Of a DNA stretch of 29,241 nucleotides, positions 8,743-18,398 are shown piece by piece. The notes under the pieces were generated by a model that was given only the letters and a program-made list of their open reading frames with translations, was not told where the DNA came from and made no database searches. The stretch's first letter is position 1. Every line of letters begins with the position of its first letter. A program made the translations under genes and the position numbers. Source of the DNA: Thamnocephalis sphaerospora (Eukaryota; Zoopagomycota; Zoopagomycetes; Zoopagales; Sigmoideomycetaceae); assembly GCA_003614735.1 (NCBI GenBank), contig KZ992574.1, positions 1 to 29,241 on the forward strand, in the 5' to 3' direction.

Positions 8743-10852
8743 TCAAGGACGATAGCCGATATCGGCGGGTGCATAGTATCGCACTCGGAAATCGTCGCTG
8801 CACGATTGCGTTAGTTTGGACAACACGCAACCATAGATACGCACGAAAACGCAATACGTGCCTGCATGTGATGAATGCATTGTCGTCAGGTGCTGTGCAA
8901 ACGCATCGGATAAGGTTGTCGGCGGCTACGACAGGCAATTGACGCGTGAGCAATAACGCACACTGCAAAGTTGCCGTCAAGGCAGTGTCTATCCGTTACA
9001 CGTACCACGCCAGCGCTGCAGTTGCTGGCCTGTCCGCGAGTCCCAGATGAGCACTTCGCGTGTCATCTCGTCGCTGCAAAACACAAAGTCTTCAGTGTGG
9101 TTGAGCGACGCTTGCACGGGTTGATCCTGCGCGTGTGAGCGATAAATTAGTACAGTAATCCCTTTGCTCCGCTTGGCTACGCCATTTACCGTGTGTGTAG
9201 CGCCTTCAAAGCTGTGTACCATTCGGCCTAAATAGCCAGATACTGTCAGCTGGCCGTTTACACCGCAAACCGCGCTCAACTTACCACTGGCCAGCTCCCA
9301 TAGTCTTACGGTAGAGTCACAGCCGCTCGTCAGCAGATACTTTTCGTTCTTGGTGATGCACGCGCTTGACACTGATCGGCCGGTGTGCGCACCACGGAAT
9401 GTACGCACACAGCGGCCGGACACACCGTCCCACAGGCGCACGTCGCCATCATCCGAACAGGTAACAATCATGTTGGCCGACGGCGCATAGCGTACCTGGG
9501 CAGCCGTTTGTTCATTTCCATAGCGTCAGCGAACACGCATACTGTTTAGCCTGCAGCTGCTGCATTTACCTGCCGAATTGGCCCGCGATGCTGTTCCGAC
9601 GGATCACGGTTTGTTATGTAGCAAGCGCCGTGGTGCAGGTCATGCACGCGCAGCGTCGTGTCGTCTGTACCAGCAGCTAAAAAGTCTCCCGCAGGATGGA
9701 ATGCAATAGAATTGATGCCGTGCGAGTCCTGCACGCCGTAAGACACAGGTTAGCACTCGGATGCACACAGTGGCCAGCCGCCGCGTGCATACCCACATGT
9801 AAGGCGCGGAAACCACGCTTGTTTCCGGTGCGCGTTAGATCGTAAAGCTTGATAAACCGATCCTCGGAGCAGGAAGCGAGCGTAAGGCCGTTCGGGTGAA
9901 AGGCCACTTCGTTCACCGGCTGCACATTTGATGCAGCACATATCCGCGCCGTATAAGTCGATGGCAGCACGCTACAGCAGGTATTCCGCTACTCACCCCA
10001 GCGTGGTCGTAAAAAGTACGAATCACCGGCCGATCCGCGTCGTTATGGCGGCGCATCTTGTCCACATTGATCAGCTTGACCGAAGAGTCGGCCGATCCAG
10101 TGGACGCGAATTTGCCTGATGCCAAGTATGCACACGTTAGGAATTTTACCATTGTATCCGTCATCAGCTGCGCCGTGCACCTACCGTCAGCGCTAAAGGC
10201 TGCGCAACGCGCTTCTCCTTTGTGCGTAGTCTTGTACCGGAGAGCAAAGGTCGGCGCCACACGCGGCACATCGCACGCATCCGCGTCCAGATCCAAGCAT
10301 GGTCCAACAAAGCGCGACTCGCCACCGGCGTTGCCAATGGATACAGCACTGGTGGTTGTGCTGGCTGCCGGTGTCTCCGACATGCGCACATCCTGATCGT
10401 CGTCCCGGTTGCTGCGCACAGCGCCAACACTCCGCGCATCTAGCGTCCTCGTCAGTTTACGTCACCTGACAATGAGCATCGTCCATGCAAGCTCACCTTG
10501 TCCATTCAGCGCTGCATAGCAAAGCTCAGCAAGCCGTGAGCTCGGCTCAATAGGGCCAGGCGTTCCTGTATGTTGCTGAATCACCATGGCTAGGTTGCCA
10601 AAGCCAAGCTCAGCCAGCTGGCTATGTGGTGGCGCAGAACGCGTTAGCGTAGGCGGCAGAGAGACAGCAGACAATCACCTACTTTATCATCAGCGGCAGC
10701 AGCTCCTCTTTGGCTAGCACGTCGCTGCGCTGCTCCTCGCTGTCGGATTCGCTGCCCGACGGCACATCGTCGGCAGGCATTGCGGCAGCAGACGCCACCG
10801 GTGATGATGTGGACGCAGCCGCATCGTTGTTTGTCGGCTCATTCGGATCCAT
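8743..10852 (-). CDS. CSTF1: Cleavage stimulation factor subunit CstF-50
   Basis: WD40 subunit of the CstF complex, which binds the GU-rich element downstream of poly(A) sites during pre-mRNA 3'-end cleavage in the nucleus. Ten exons (minus): 10852-10683, 10621-10497, 10439-10185, 10115-9997, 9919-9797, 9728-9570, 9495-9190, 9126-9006, 8925-8862, 8797-8743; 498 residues (human about 430). The N-terminus is acidic/Ser-rich, then a dimerisation-like helix (LLPLMINQLAELGFGNLAMV), then WD repeats. Family landmarks: GSADSSVKL, PVIRTFYDHAG, VNEVAFHPNG, SIAFHPAGDF, DVRLWDGVSGRC, LNHTEDF, IWDSRTG and the terminal CSDDFR. All joins stay in frame. Intron 9 must use a GC donor to give CSDDFR. Introns 3 and 7 are stop-free multiples of three. 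Exon 1's start is the first in-frame ATG before an acidic tail; 98 more open codons upstream look non-coding. Divergent from APE2 across 225 bp. Confidence 0.93.
8798..8861 (-). other. GC-AG intron 9 of CstF-50
   Basis: The 64-nt intron begins GCACGT after exon …TGCAG and ends ATCGTGCAG, with branch site ACTAAC 15 nt before its end. Only this donor joins TGC-AG to C-GAC-GAT-TTC, giving the conserved Cys-Ser-Asp-Asp-Phe-Arg near the protein end. The nearest GT (8857/8856) gives a different frame with no homology. Confidence 0.85.
9127..9189 (-). other. Stop-free 63-nt intron 7 of CstF-50
   Basis: GTAAAT…GCGCAG with a perfect TACTAAT branch site. The length is a multiple of three and there is no in-frame stop, so retention would insert 21 residues between WD repeats without breaking the frame. 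Intron 3 (10116-10184, 69 nt) shares this property. Removal is supported because CstF-50 proteins have no such inserts. Confidence 0.75.
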
Positions 10853-11077
10853 AGCCGCGACAGTTGGAAGCAGAGCCACCTGGCTACCAGCAAAGGGGCG
10901 CGTGAGGACAGAGGCGCGATGGAGAATGTGGTTGTGAGTGATGGCGATAAGGAAACGTGACGTGTGGCATGTATTCATAACACTCTCTGTCTCTCTATCT
11001 CTCTCCCCACAGCAATTGCTGCACCTGCAGGCTGCAAGAATACAGACGAAAGCTGAATACAGCTGCAGCCGTGCGGT
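10853..11077. promoter_or_regulatory. Divergent promoter between CstF-50 and APE2
   Basis: 225 bp separate the two start codons. No TATA box is seen. A pyrimidine tract (about 10979-11009, CACTCTCTGTCTCTC… ending CCCCACAG) lies about 70 nt before the APE2 ATG. It looks like a 3' splice site, so a short 5'UTR intron in APE2 is possible. Confidence 0.6.
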
Positions 11078-13260
11078 ATGCGCATAGTAACCTGGAATGT
11101 CAACGGACTGCGCTCGCTGCTGCAGTATGCGCCGTGGCACGAGCAAAAAACGCTCAAAGCAAGTGGGGCCGGCGACACCAGCGCTTGAGTATAAGGCATA
11201 CTAACGTGTCTGCTAGCATGTTCTGGACACGCTGGATGCAGATGTATGCTGCTTTCAGGAGCACAAGTCGGCGCGAGCTCGGCTTGGTGCAGATTTTGCG
11301 CTGGTTGACGGATACGACGCGTACTTTTCCTTTTCGCGCACGCGTGCTGGCTATGCGGGTGTGGCAACCTATGTACGCGGTGCATGGCGCAGCAGAGTAC
11401 GCGCAGCCGAGGAAGGACTATCGAACGCGCTAAATCCTGGGCCAGGCGTTCTACCGGCGGTGGACGACGAGGACATGGCGTGGATTGACGCGCAGACTGC
11501 GCGTACGCTACAGCAGCTTGGCAGCAGCGGCAGCAGTAGCGACACTGACAGCGGCGAGGCATTGTCACGGCGCATTGCACTGACAGCGGATGCGCTTCGT
11601 CGTCTGGATGCTGAAGGCCGCTGTGTGACGATTGATCTGGGCACCTGTGTGGTGATCAACCTGTATTCGCCACACGAATCAGATTCTGATCGACTGCCAG
11701 ACAAGCTGCGCGTGTGCTATGCGCTGGAACGCCGTGTGCGCCGTCTGATTGCGGCAGGTCGCGAGGTGTGCGTAGTTGGAGATCTCAACATTGCTCTCAC
11801 TCGTGCGGACCACTGCGATCCAGCCGGTTGGGAGCGTGACAACGGCGGCCGATCATTTGAGCTGCATCCGCCGCGGCGTTGGCTGTCGCAAATGCTTGGG
11901 CCGGATGGTATACTGGTGGACTTGACGCGTCAGTGCCATCCAATAACGCCTGGGCTCTACACTTGCTGGAACGTCAAGATTAACGCTAGGTACATCTAAT
12001 GGTCTGGCGACGATCAGGACAATGGCTAATAGCATCACACGCATCATTATTGCGGCACCTGCGTTCGCGCACACTGTAGACCGGTGAATTTTGGTGAGTA
12101 GCCATGGACTGCCGGATAGGCTGTAGCGACATGGTTGCGTTGACCGACTCTATATGTGACGGTTAGGCACGCGCCTAGACTACATTCTTGTCAGTCACGG
12201 ACTGGCCAAGCATTTGGTTCACTGTAATGTGTTGCAAGCTGTGTTGGGGTCTGACCACTGTCCCGTCGACGCTGAGTTGTCTATCGTGCCGGATGCCAGC
12301 AGTCCAGTGACAGAGCCGGTCGTCCCTTGGCTGTGCACGCGCCTTTTCCGCGAGTTCTCAGGCACGCAGACGCTACTGGATTCTTTTTTCTCTGCGCGTG
12401 CTCCAGCACCTGCAAAAGCTGTGCCGTCGGCTGTCGCAGACACTGCCGATCGCCGCAATGTCAGCGGTGCTGGGCTTCGTAGTACTACGCCGGCCAGTCA
12501 GCGCACTGCAACGACTGCTTCTCAAACATCGAAAAAGCAGTCTGTGCACAAAGGTGCCATGGCGAGTGGTCGCATTGACAAGCGGCAAGCCAGCCAGCCA
12601 TCCGTGCGTGCCTTCTTTGGTTCGGTGATGTCAGCAAGTGCGTCCAAGCGGTGCAGCGCCGCTGCCTCTTTGCTCGAGTCCCGCTCACGCATGACGATCG
12701 CCGCCCCGCAGCACAAGAAGCACAAGCATCAGAACCTTCTACACCATCAGCTCGCGCGAAAAGTTCGCCCATGCCAAGCGGCACCATGGGAGCACCAGCC
12801 AAGACGTTGAACGCTGGCCAACCGACGAGTACCCTTGCCGCACCCGCGCCGGATGCGCCGAATGCATCGACTGCAGGTGCTTGGCGTAGTATGTTTGTTC
12901 GGCCAGACCCGCCACGCTGTCGTGTCCACAATGAGCCGTGCCGCGAGCTTGTCACCAAGAAGCAGGGCGCAAACTACGGGCGACGATTTTGGGTTTGTTC
13001 ACGGTGCGTGGAGGCACGCGGGCGACACGGCACTGAACAGACATCTGACTGAACGGTGCTCTAGCCCGGTGGGCCCAGTCGCCTCGGGTGCTGCACATGG
13101 CAAGCGTAGCACAGTCAATGCTTCCGCCATCGCTAAACCGGCGGCGACGTCGCCTTCTCCTGCCGCCACAACGTTTACAGTTGCCACCAGCAGCTCGCCC
13201 TATCGCTGCGACTTTTTCCAGTGGTGCAGCGGCGCGACCAGCGCTAGACGGCCGCGCTAG
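11078..13260 (+). CDS. APN2: AP endonuclease 2 (class II, APE2/Apn2)
   Basis: Cleaves DNA at abasic sites and trims 3' blocks in base-excision repair; APE2 orthologues also act with PCNA. Six exons: 11078-11158, 11217-11989, 12080-12093, 12167-12637, 12712-13003, 13065-13260; 608 residues. The exonuclease III/EEP fold shows WNVNG (6-10), FQEHK with metal-binding Glu42, GDLN (Asp216, Asn218), GTRLDYILV (Asp294) and SDHCPV with catalytic Asp319-His320. Two PIP boxes follow: QTLLDSFF (357-364) and QPSVRAFF (433-440). The C-terminal GRF zinc finger has C516, H519, C542 and C592, with NYGRRFWVCSRP before and CDFFQW after a Ser/Ala-rich insert of about 45 residues that is longer than usual. Intron 1 is GC-AG; exon 3 is 14 nt. 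The intron 4 joint (12638-12711) lies in low-complexity sequence and is the least certain. Confidence 0.94.
11159..11216 (+). other. GC-AG intron 1 of APE2
   Basis: The donor is AAA|GCAAGT, the consensus GC-type donor. TACTAAC is at 11200-11206 and the acceptor is TGCTAG. Splicing gives KTLKHVLDTLDADVCCFQE, which follows the family without gap. The GT at 11163 gives the wrong phase, and the GT at 11189 would follow an in-frame TGA. Confidence 0.85.
12080..12093 (+). other. 14-nt microexon of APE2
   Basis: ACCGGTGAATTTTG, flanked by an AG acceptor (CTGTAG) and a GTGAGT donor. It completes Arg and supplies Pro-Val-Asn-Phe and the first base of Gly in NARPVNFGTRLDYILV, a conserved segment next to the active-site Asp. 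Skipping it would shift the frame. Confidence 0.85.
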
Positions 13261-14642
13261 CCCAGCAGCCTGCCACACGTATCAGGCTTTGTTCCGACGC
13301 CCTGCATGTGGCTGCGAGGCACTCATTGGCCTGCATGCATGCTGCTGGCCCTCGCATTTGTTTTCTCCTGGCACGGTTCACTGGCCATATAATGCTAAAG
13401 TAGTCATCACATGATGTCTTAAACGGATATAGTGCTGCTACGAGTGGGCGTAGTGGTCAGTGGCAATAATAGTCCGGCAAAGTAGGTATCAGGCTCCTTG
13501 TGATCGCATCCTATTCGGTCTATAGCGCGTGCCGGTCAACACGTTGTGCACGGCATCTCGCCATCTGCTGTCCTTCCAAATTGCGCTTACAGTCTGTACA
13601 CACAAGACCGCGTTGTTGTACGCTGTACCCGTTCTACCGACACCATCGGACGTGCATGGACGGGTGCGCAGAATGCTCGTATGGAAAGCACGCCGCTTGC
13701 TAACAGCGCCGCGGCCAGAGGCACCTATGGCGTGCATCTGACACCAAGCACTGCGCTCCCGCACCATCGGCCGCCCATGCCCCGGCGCAGCCTTGTTGAT
13801 ATCGCATGATAAATGTCAAGAGGCCTTCGGTAATCGTGCCTTGGCTATTTCACACCCGTGCCTTCCTCATTCGGCGCGGGTGGCTCCTGTTCGCTGTTAT
13901 GCCCCGTTTCCTCCCCTTTCACTTAGGGGCGCAGGTGTGGTAAAGTCCGACCCCACTTGTCGACTGCGCGACCACCAACATCGCTACCATCGGCAGGTGT
14001 GAGCGGCCTTTGGCCCCTTTTCTCTCTTGTAGCCCACTCTCTCACTCTCTCTCACTCTTCATTCAATCCACACTTGCCCGCCTCTCTTGTCCGCCTCTTC
14101 AACGTCCAGCTGCTTGTCTACGCCCCCCTGCCTCCCTCTCATCCTTCCGTGACTTTTGCTCGGTGGGAGTAGAGACTCGCTTGCCCGCTTGATTCCTGCC
14201 GTTCTCGCGGTGTGGGCACGCGGCGTCTCCTCCGCCTCGACACTTGTCTGTGCCGCAGGTGCTGCCGCGCTTGCCACTCACCCTTCTTACGGTGTTTCTG
14301 CGCATAGCTGTTACATTGATACGTCTTTGTGCGTGGCTCCCTCTTTCTTCTGGCCGTCTTGTTCTGGCCGCATCCACGCCTCTCCGTTTCCTTCTCCTCC
14401 TTCCTGCTTGACCTTTCCTTGTGCTGCCACGGATACTCTGCCGGCTTGTCACAGCTTGCCTGCCAGCACGCAGCGACACGCAACGCGTTTCTGCAGTGTC
14501 CGGCGGCCATCATCCCTGAGCCCTACGTGCCTTTCTGGTCGTGCGACGCTTGCTCGTACGATAGCTGTTCTGTGTGGGTGGATAACCGGTCGGGTCTGCA
14601 GTTAGACTGGGCGTCAAGCTTCGTGTCGGTCGCTGTGCCAGC
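13261..14642. other. Intergenic and pyrimidine-rich 5' leader
   Basis: About 1.4 kb. The left part has no gene that I recognise. From about 13,870 the plus strand is strongly C/T-rich, with CTCTCACTCT runs near 14035-14060. Low-complexity Ser/Pro/Cys-rich frames there (for example 14156-14605) are by-products of this bias. It probably forms the promoter and long 5'UTR of the next gene. Confidence 0.45.
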
Positions 14643-16261
14643 ATGACGCTCACGCGTTCGCCCGGCTCGGGAAGCACCCGGAATCTTATTGCGCGCGGCT
14701 TTACGCGCTTTGTGCCCATTGAAGGGCATTGGTTTTTGGAGCAGGTGCGTGTGCAGATGGGCTTGTCACAGCGACAGACACTTACACTAGCGTGCTTTGT
14801 ACGCCTGTGTTGCGTACACAGTCTGGCGCGGGAACTATTTTCGTTCGACTTGCCCTGTTGTCGGCTGTTTTGCAGGCACTGATCATCATTGGTCTGGAGG
14901 CTAGCGTCTATACTCAACATAGCAAAGATGTGGATACACTGCTCGCTAAGGTTCCGCCAGGAAGGGAGCACTACTGGATGCTAGGCACAAAAATCATTTT
15001 GACGTACCATTTGGTGTTTATTACGGCCCAGATTTTCCAGCTCATTCTCTGTGCAGATGCGGTAGGTACTTGCACTAGACTGGAGAGAGGATAAAGACGG
15101 TGGCTGAGAATGGCAGCGGCAGCGGTGGCCAGTCAACCTGGTTCTGCATGCGACCAGAGTCTTCGGCGGTACTGGCTAGCTTATCTGCACACGATATCCC
15201 GTTAACGTCAATGCGCTTGTTGCCAATCACATAGGTATTTCGTCAGGATACCATTCAGATTATCGGGCTGGCTGTGTTCAATTTTATGCTGCTTGGCTAT
15301 TCGGCGGTGCAGCTGAGTCAGACTGGTGAAGCACTCAACTCATCAACCAAAGGTCTAGGCTTAGCAGCGGATCAAATAGATGGTCTGCACACATCTAAAG
15401 GCTGCGAGATTGCAATCATAGTCATCCTCGCTTTCTTTTCATTCACATTCGCCTTCCAAGCCTGGCATCTATTCCAGGAGTTTGGCTGGAGGATATACAA
15501 GAAGATTGGTGCTGACCTCAACATGCGACGTACGTGGATGCATGCGTCTAACATTGGGCCGCGGGTCGGCGGTGCTATTGCGGCTGGTGTTGTTTGCTAT
15601 ACTTACGCGTAATCGCCGATGCTACCTGATCTAGGCATGTATCAAGTGCACCAGGTATTTGTCACCGTGCTAAAGTTTGACGTTTTCCTCTTTATTGCAT
15701 TTGCTGCACAGTTCTGGTCTGTGCTGAACGAAGCAAAGGACACAAACGCCGTGATTGTCCACTCTATCGTTTCTGTCGGCGGCTCGGTGCTGATGCTGGC
15801 CATCGGATTCTGGGCCACCTACAACGAAAGCAGCGTTGGCATAGGCGCCTTTGTGCTTGGCGTTTTGGGCACCATGGGCTATCTCGTTTATCGCATGGTT
15901 GCCCTCTATGCACCCGCCTACGTCAAAAGGGGCGCAGAATGTACACCAGGCATGGAACCAAAAGACTGTGACCGCTTTCTTGGATCGCGTATTTTCCTCA
16001 CCTTTTTCATCGCCGCCACACTGATCATGGGCCTAATCACCCTAGCCATCACCTACCGCGTATATCGCAATTTCGGCAAAGGCCTCAGGTATCGCTGTAA
16101 GTCTTGGCATGGGCGATGCAATGTCTAATTGGCGCAACGTGTTGAAGGCTGACGCACGGTTATCGCTTGCATTTCTAGTGCAAAACGGGCGTAAGGGCGG
16201 TGACTTTGAAATGGGTGGTGAAGATCGCGGCCGGGGGCAGCAGCGGTGGTCGATAGAGTAG
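14643..16261 (+). CDS. UPF0658 Golgi-type multi-pass membrane protein
   Basis: Five exons (14643-14744, 14822-15061, 15247-15529, 15635-16096, 16179-16261) give 389 residues, close to fission yeast UPF0658 Golgi proteins as I recall them. About eight membrane segments: FVRLALLSAVLQALIIIGL, ILTYHLVFITAQIFQLIL, QIIGLAVFNFMLLGYSAV, IAIIVILAFFSFTFAFQAW, FDVFLFIAFAAQFW, IVSVGGSVLMLAIGFW, GIGAFVLGVLGTMGYLVY and FLTFFIAATLIMGLITLAI. Family marks are ADADTIQIIGLAVFNF, the MYQVHQVFVTVLKFDVF block after a basic loop (NMRR), and YRVYRNFGKGLR before a charged tail. Splice joints at 15061/15247, 15529/15635 and 16096/16179 restore these blocks; the last donor is a full GTAAGT. Molecular function is unknown. 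The ATG chosen gives a short cytosolic Ser/Arg-rich N-terminus. Confidence 0.85.
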
Positions 16262-16356
16262 AACGGCGTGTCGTCGCTCATCAAGCTGCTACCGCTGGCG
16301 CGTATTTGGTTCCACGCTCACAGCGTGCGTGCCTATGCACCTGTACGGTTATACAA

Positions 16357-16368
16357 CACACACACACA
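16357..16368. repeat. (CA)6 microsatellite
   Basis: Six CA units in the 3' flank of the UPF0658 gene; a simple repeat, length likely to vary between strains. Confidence 0.7.
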
Positions 16369-17554
16369 AACTACTGGCATTGTTCTTCTTCCATCAAACG
16401 TGCTCACACGTACTTTCATTGCATGCACACAGCATATCTTGTGCCTTTTGCCTTGGCTCTCTCGTGGTCGTCTGCACCACCGTCATCTTGCACGTATGGG
16501 TGCTGCTATTTCGTATTCGTCTGTTTTCTGCGCCGATCCCTGCGTCTCTGTCCATTTTGTGCTCTTTGGAGCTGCATGTTTCCTGCGGGTTACAGCAGCT
16601 GTTTATTCACTACTCGCCCACGATTCAAATACCCTGCTCGCTTGATTCCTGCCTTTTCTGCTTTGCTGCGCCCCTTGTATGCCAGGCCTATGTACGCCGC
16701 CTGTGTCATCAGCTCATTTTTTCCTGACGGCGAGACATCATCATGCACTGCACGCTGCAGCACGACACTGGAGACAACTGACATCATACTGAAGTGCGGT
16801 ACGGCTGTAGCAAGGGATGGCAGCACTGGATGCTTGATGGCTGTGAGGCGCTACCATGCTTGCAGCTACGTGTAGAGCATAGGCATGCCGTGTGCACTGT
16901 CGTTTGCTTGGATGCAGCATAGTGCGATAGATCAGCTTTATGAAGCGCTCGCCGGTGGCCCCATCCTTTGATGATACGTGCTCGTTCAATAAAAGTGATG
17001 TTTTACTCCATCGCTGTTTAGCATGTTGTCAAATGATGAAGGGATGCTTTGCACGTTACTGTGCTTTGTGACGAGCAATAATGATAGTGAAAGGGAAAAG
17101 CAAAGGGGATGGCTGCGTATGTGGGACGTCCAGCACTACACGTCGCTGGTCTTTATGTGCGCTAATGCCCTGTAAAATACTGGGTCATCACATACTCAAG
17201 CTCTCTATTACAAACTGCAACGCGACCGTTGGTTTGGTGCAACTGTAGGCAAGAATTAGTTTAGCAGCATTCACACAAGCAAGTGGTATACTCAAAAGAG
17301 CAGGACGGGTCAATGACGCTTGACAAGTTGGGTATGCATACCATAGTACAACGCATCAGCACCCCCAAGTATACTGTATACCTTGTGTCGTGTTACAGCC
17401 TTGCAGAGTGTGCATCTTACACGGAGGCAAAGCATAAGGCGAGTGGCGCCGACATGACGCTTGCGAGCACAGTGGCGTTTGCGTTCAGATATCCGCCCTC
17501 CAGTCAAACGGATCGAAACGACACACTGTGCTTACGGCTGCAGTAGCCATCGAG

Positions 17555-17572
17555 ATGGTGCTATAGCACCAT
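17555..17572. repeat. 18-bp perfect palindrome
   Basis: ATGGTGCTATAGCACCAT equals its own reverse complement. It sits alone in gene-poor DNA, about 830 bp before the tricalbin start. It could bind a dimeric factor; no partner site of the same sequence was noticed elsewhere. Confidence 0.6.
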
Positions 17573-18398
17573 GCTGTGCAGGACCAACCGCATATTGTGT
17601 CTGTAGCACTGAGTGGTGGTTACCGCTGTTAGTGATGGATTAGGTTGACGCAGTTTGGCACATTCATGGCCTTGTACTGGCCATTCCGTATTGAGATTTG
17701 CCACAGGCATGCACCAGTTGCTGCTGCTCTACCTTGCACAACGCACCCCTCTTGCCGCCATCAAACAATCGGCCATGATCGCACGGGTACATTCTAAAGG
17801 AGTGGTCAGGTATCCTTGCGGCCTAGATCAGGCGAGTCCCGCTTGACGGAAGCGCAGTATGCGGCTGCTGCTGCTTGCGTTCGACGGAGAAGGCAGGTGG
17901 ACAGGACTGCACCGTGTCCATATTGGCACACGACCTCCACACGCCTCATCGTGACGAAATCGATTGTTGCCCAGTGGGAATATTGACATCGGCCGCTGGA
18001 CAGCTGATGTGCCGTTGACCTGGTTTCACTGAGCCGTTCTGCCAGTACATGGGACAACGTCTGGCCTGGGCTGCGGACATTGCTGTGCGACAGATAGGGC
18101 TGTGCCAGCCGTATCACTAATGACGCTGAGATGGTGGGCCCCTTCTCTCTCTTTTGCTGATAGCTGGCGTAATGGTCAATGGGCGCTGGTCTCCTGGACA
18201 ATGCGACGTGCCAAAGCTAGGCTGAGACAAGCGTTGGTGCCTAGTTAAAACGCACGTTTTCTTGGCCAAGAATAGCGCATACACCTGCCAAGCGCCAACT
18301 TGTTACCTGCACACTGCACGGTCTCACGCTTTCTCCTGTCATTACTCCAAACGCTCGTCTATGATCTACCTGCACAGCCTCTGACCGCTCTAACGACC

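Larger units (their letters stand above)
16262..18398. other. Gene-poor 2.1-kb interval
   Basis: No ORF here shows a domain, signal peptide or coding-like composition that I trust. AATAAA at 16988-16993 is a possible distal poly(A) signal for the membrane-protein gene. It contains a (CA)6 run and an 18-bp palindrome. The right end must hold the tricalbin promoter. A non-coding RNA cannot be excluded. Confidence 0.45.

Noticed and set aside
8469-8942. 157-codon plus-strand ORF
   Set aside because: Overlaps the last two exons and two introns of CstF-50 in antisense; no domain.
10853-11146. 98-codon N-terminal extension of CstF-50
   Set aside because: Open frame but Cys/Arg-rich with no homology, and it would overlap the APE2 start. 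The ATG at 10852 begins an acidic segment with coding-like composition.
14156-14605. 149-codon plus-strand ORF upstream of UPF0658
   Set aside because: Low-complexity Ser/Pro/Cys/Ala frame produced by the C/T-rich leader; ends before the real start.
16246-16875. 209-codon plus-strand ORF
   Set aside because: Begins inside the last exon of UPF0658 in another frame. Cys/Tyr-rich with no recognisable domain; overlapping frames are equally open.
17806-18201. 131-codon minus-strand ORF
   Set aside because: No signal peptide, domain or coding bias; isolated.
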